Below are positions 61,247-64,000 of a DNA stretch of 64,000 nucleotides, piece by piece. Each line of letters starts with the position of its first letter. Position 1 is the stretch's first letter. The position numbers and the translations under genes are program-made. A model generated the notes under the pieces. The model saw only the letters and a list, made by a program, of their open reading frames with translations. It had not been told where the DNA came from and did not search any database. Source of the stretch: Lepidostoma basale (Eukaryota > Arthropoda > Insecta > Trichoptera > Lepidostomatidae); the NCBI GenBank assembly GCA_022606425.2, contig JAHDVF020000186.1, positions 124,001 through 188,000 of the forward strand, written 5' to 3'.

Positions 61247-61755
61247 AACGACCTTCATGGCCGAGTGGTAAGTGCTTTGACTGGCACCCCGAGGGTCCCG
61301 AGTTCGATTGCCGGCGATCTTCTCCGGTCTCAATCTAATGATTGGTCTGCAGCAAGGCGACGCATCTCCTCTTCCACTCCGCTCGGTCCCCGACAACTCT
61401 CTTCAACTCCGCAAAAGAGGTGCAGCCCATATCTCGGCAAATCTGGTCTAGGTACTCCTGGCGAGGTCGTCCTCTGCCAATCAATCCCTCGACCATTCCC
61501 TCCAATACATCATGCAGGAAACATTCGTGTCGCAACACATGACCAATCCATCTCGCGCGCGATGGCAGTGTGATTGTCAGACTGTCATTGGTCTGCTGCA
61601 GAATTCACGTGACAATAAAATAGCGATACATTAGCTACCTATTACATGTCACGAGGATCATAATGATACCTATAACCTTTACATCGATTTGGCTTGCGCT
61701 GTAATGATGTAAAGAGAGATTTAACAAAATAATAATAATAATAATAATAAACGCA
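61247..61755 (+). mobile_element. tRNA-derived SINE, subfamily 2, split by a LINE fragment
   Basis: Head tggccgagtggtaagtgctt and B-box gagttcgattgccgg, then an insertion at 61319-61558, then gatggcagtgtgattgtcag and the usual body and (AAT)n tail. Confidence 0.88.
61319..61558 (-). mobile_element. 5'-truncated LINE fragment inside a SINE
   Basis: The minus strand reads GMVEGLIGRGRPRQEYLDQI, CRDMGCTSFAELKRVV and RAEWKRR. gcgat at both borders (61314-61318, 61559-61563) is the likely target duplication. Related to family V at 38.5 and 42.2 kb. Confidence 0.8.
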
Positions 61756-61799
61756 ACACCACGAAGAACTTCGCTAACTTAAATGTCCTGAAATAATTA

Positions 61800-62025
61800 T
61801 TCTTTTGCTTCTCTGAGTGCTGTCTCCTCTGCTATAAGGTTGGCGATCATCAAGACTATTTCCACCTTGTTAACTGCGGCGCTGAACAGCGATGTGGTGC
61901 TACTTCTTAATCATTGTCTTTAATTGTGCAGCCAAGAGATTCTTCTCCGGCTTAGTCCTAATCTTCCTGGTATTTTCCCCTGAATTATCAGTTGTAGGAG
62001 TTGGTTTCTACTAGTAAAATGAAGT
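61800..62025 (-). mobile_element. LINE scrap
   Basis: The complement near 61805-61860 suggests a polymerase end; not firmly assigned. 61885-62025 is unassigned. Confidence 0.3.
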
Positions 62026-62656
62026 GATTAATGATATCAAAAGAGCCGCTCAGATGTAAACTGATCATCGATAACACACCTATTGAGCAAGTCATGCGAC
62101 TCACTTACCTAGGCATAGAGATCGGTAGCTACAGTGACCTATATGACGAGGTGCGAGCACAAACCAACAAAGTGACAGCTGTGGCTGGCTGCTTGCGCGA
62201 CACCATATGGAAGAACAGATACATGCTAACCGAAAGTCAAGTCAAGATATACAAGGCATGCGTCCGCCCCATCATGACGTATGGAATAGAGGTCAGAGCC
62301 GATACTAATAGAACTAAGAACCTTCTTAGAGTAGCAGAAATGCGAACCCTACGCTCCATTGCAGGCAAAACCCTCAGAGATCGGATCAGAAATAAAACGA
62401 TAAGGTCTGTCTGTGGTATTGAGGACATAGTGAGATGGAGAAGAAGCAGAAGTAGAAGAAGCAGCTTCTGGAGAGACCACGTGAACCGCGTGGAGAATAC
62501 AAGAATTGCGAAAATTGTTAGATGAAAACCCAAGCAGCAAAAGATTACAAGGAAGGCGGGCAAAGAGATGGAGAGATGGTTGGAAATCATCATCCCAGGA
62601 CAGCCCACCGTCACAAACAGGTCATACGACCTAAACTAAGAAGAAGAAGAAGAAGG
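62026..62656 (+). mobile_element. RTE-like LINE fragment with (AAG)n tail
   Basis: Open frame of 164 codons: MRLTYLGIEIGSYSDLYDEV, YKACVRPIMTYGIEVRADT and RTLRSIAGKTLRDRIRN, ending near tagatgaaaacc, then a tail of aagaagaagaagaag. Confidence 0.85.
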
Positions 62657-62689
62657 AGTTGGTACTTTTCTCCTCTCATTACGTGATAA

Positions 62690-62870
62690 TTATTACAAGT
62701 TATTTATTGTTTCTTGAACAATGATGAAAAACTCATATATTTTATGTGTATGATACGCCCGTCTAAGAATTTTAATTAGGACATTTGATAATGCCTTGAC
62801 AGACGAAACATATCATTCACATTAAATATAGTAAAACATCCAGAAAGCAGACGTTTTAATTGTTTATTAC
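62690..62870. mobile_element. Palindromic MITE, copy without an insertion at the hinge
   Basis: Left tgatacgcccgtctaag and right aatgccttgacagacgaaaca are inverted; outer part attaaatatagtaaaacatc. Gives the pre-insertion form of the 40.2- and 58.6-kb copies. Confidence 0.65.
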
Positions 62871-62949
62871 AAGCTCTACGGGAAAGCCGTTAAGGTGGTA
62901 TGGAGTAGCTTCAGTTTATTATATACGAGTACATAGGTTCTCTCAATAG

Positions 62950-63335
62950 GTACGCTCCATTTTTAATCGCTCGTGCACAATGTCCATCGTGGAGTGCGCT
63001 GTGTGCTACGTAGCGCTATCCTGTTGGAACCATATGTTGTCGGTATACATATCTTCCAGTTTAAGCTACAAGAGTCTCAAAATTATGCATTAAACGACAT
63101 ATTGTGGACTCTGCAGGACGCCCATGAATGCCATAATTTGGCGAACAGAGCACTGATTTTGATAATGAATTTTAACAATTTAAGTAAACCTGTAATGAGT
63201 GTTGTACTCATGGTATTACAGTATAATTATTGTATGTCTATAAAATAAAAAATTCATTGCTATCACTTTACCAAAATGGCCGCTATACGCTGTCAAAGTT
63301 CGAGCGTTCCTATTGAAAAACCCTTTGACCACCAG
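62950..63335 (-). pseudogene. mariner-like transposase relic and terminus
   Basis: The minus strand reads MYTDNIWFQQDSAT, then a stop, then HTAHSTMDIVHER, the WFQQDGA..H catalytic block of mariner-type transposases. The sequence caaagttcgagcgttcctat at 63294-63313 is repeated at 63702 as a second terminus. Confidence 0.7.
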
Positions 63336-63465
63336 GATACACCACCTGCAGCGAAGCCATGGATTTGGCCGAAATTATATTCCATACATAATGTAATTGA
63401 ATGTCCTTTAAAATTTTAAAAAAATGTGGCAATATCAAATTAACAAGTTTTTTTATTTCATTAAA

Positions 63466-63695
63466 ATTTTTATTGCTATGTGTGTACGGCGGGACATCCA
63501 GGGAGAGTAGCGTAGCTTAAATGTGGTCTGGGTCCCCCTTGGTTGCAAATATACATATATCTTTTTTTAACGTAAGTTCCGCATGGACGGGGGACGGGCC
63601 TAGGGAGTGCACGAGTGAAGCTGAAGAAAGGCGCCGCTGCGACTATAAAAGTTTCGGGTAAGCGGAGGGAGCCCTCTATGGCTCTGCCATATATT
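63466..63695 (-). repeat. Dispersed repeat P, copy 2
   Basis: Complement of 3829-4060, about 90% by eye. Lies between the two mariner-like termini, so probably inserted there. Confidence 0.75.
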
Positions 63696-63701
63696 TCATT
63701 T

Positions 63702-63766
63702 CAAAGTTCGAGCGTTCTTAATGGAAAACACCCTGTAACTATACTGTCTGTATAGTTACAGGGTCT
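63702..63766. repeat. mariner-like terminus and short hairpin
   Basis: caaagttcgagcgttcttaat, then cctgtaactatactgtctgtatagttacagg type palindrome (arms ccctgtaactata / tatagttacaggg). Confidence 0.65.
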
Positions 63767-64000
63767 CACCTCCGTGGTGCATAGGGCCTCAATGAACCTA
63801 CTCCATCCGACTGTATCGCATGCCTGATGCCTAACATCATCCCAAGTGAGGCCTGCTGCCTTAACCTCGTCCTGCAAGGCTCTTCTCCAGGTGGCTCTAG
63901 GTCTGCCTCGCTTCCTCTTTCCCCTCATAGGGGACCAGTCTAGTGCGCCCTGAGCGATGCAGGCTGGGTTCCGTCTCAGAGTGTGACCGATCCACTGCCA
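63767..64000 (-). mobile_element. LINE fragment cut by the window edge
   Basis: The minus strand reads KRKRGRPRATWRRALQDEVK, AAGLTWDDVRHQACD and WSRFIEALCTT, with a stop just after: a LINE C-terminus, same family as 19.4 kb. Confidence 0.8.

Overview
The window is from an animal nuclear genome, most likely an insect and probably a moth or butterfly. The evidence is spliced genes with GT/AG introns, AT-rich spacers with short 'taggtacct' and 'tactcgta' words, tRNA-derived SINEs, truncated RTE-type LINEs, piggyBac-, mariner-, pogo- and hAT-like elements, and a gene that looks like the insect DM4/12 family. The order is inferred, not proven. There is no sign of operons, CRISPR or rRNA.

Layout. 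(1) 3.4-17.1 kb: a five-exon plus-strand gene for a secreted or membrane DM4/12-like protein of 251 aa, reconstructed here from matching splice phases. Its 8.1-kb third intron holds three genes on the opposite strand: a lysine/acid-rich protein (7.1-10.2 kb) and two tandem cysteine-rich paralogues of 451 and 442 aa (10.7-12.1 and 12.3-13.6 kb). (2) 20.5-48.0 kb: a 13-exon minus-strand gene for a cytosolic type L-asparaginase with C-terminal ankyrin repeats (ASPG / 60-kDa lysophospholipase type, 654 aa). All 12 junctions keep frame and the Thr, Thr-Asp and Lys active-site positions are present. (3) 48-59.6 kb: intergenic, almost wholly repeats, with one CpG-rich patch near 55.8-56.0 kb. (4) 59.6-59.9 kb: the last coding exon of an unrecognised minus-strand gene that continues to the right. 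(5) 60-64 kb: repeats.

Repeats dominate. One LINE (29.7-34.2 kb, Jockey/CR1-like) has two intact ORFs and looks full length inside an asparaginase intron. More than 30 other LINE pieces are short 3' fragments, mostly RTE-like; the commonest family ends in (TTAG)n. A roughly 140-bp SINE carries the same 3' end, and a second, tRNA-headed SINE occurs with two different tails. A hAT-like element, a TTAA-flanked piggyBac-like MITE, pogo/Tigger and mariner relics, a palindromic MITE opened at its hinge by other elements, a 250-bp foldback and several minisatellites complete the picture. Target-site duplications read by eye allow several nested insertions to be ordered.

The genes do not form an obvious pathway. 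The asparaginase is metabolic; the intron-3 guests may be testis or cilium proteins, but nothing in the sequence proves that. All splice models are by eye, without transcripts.
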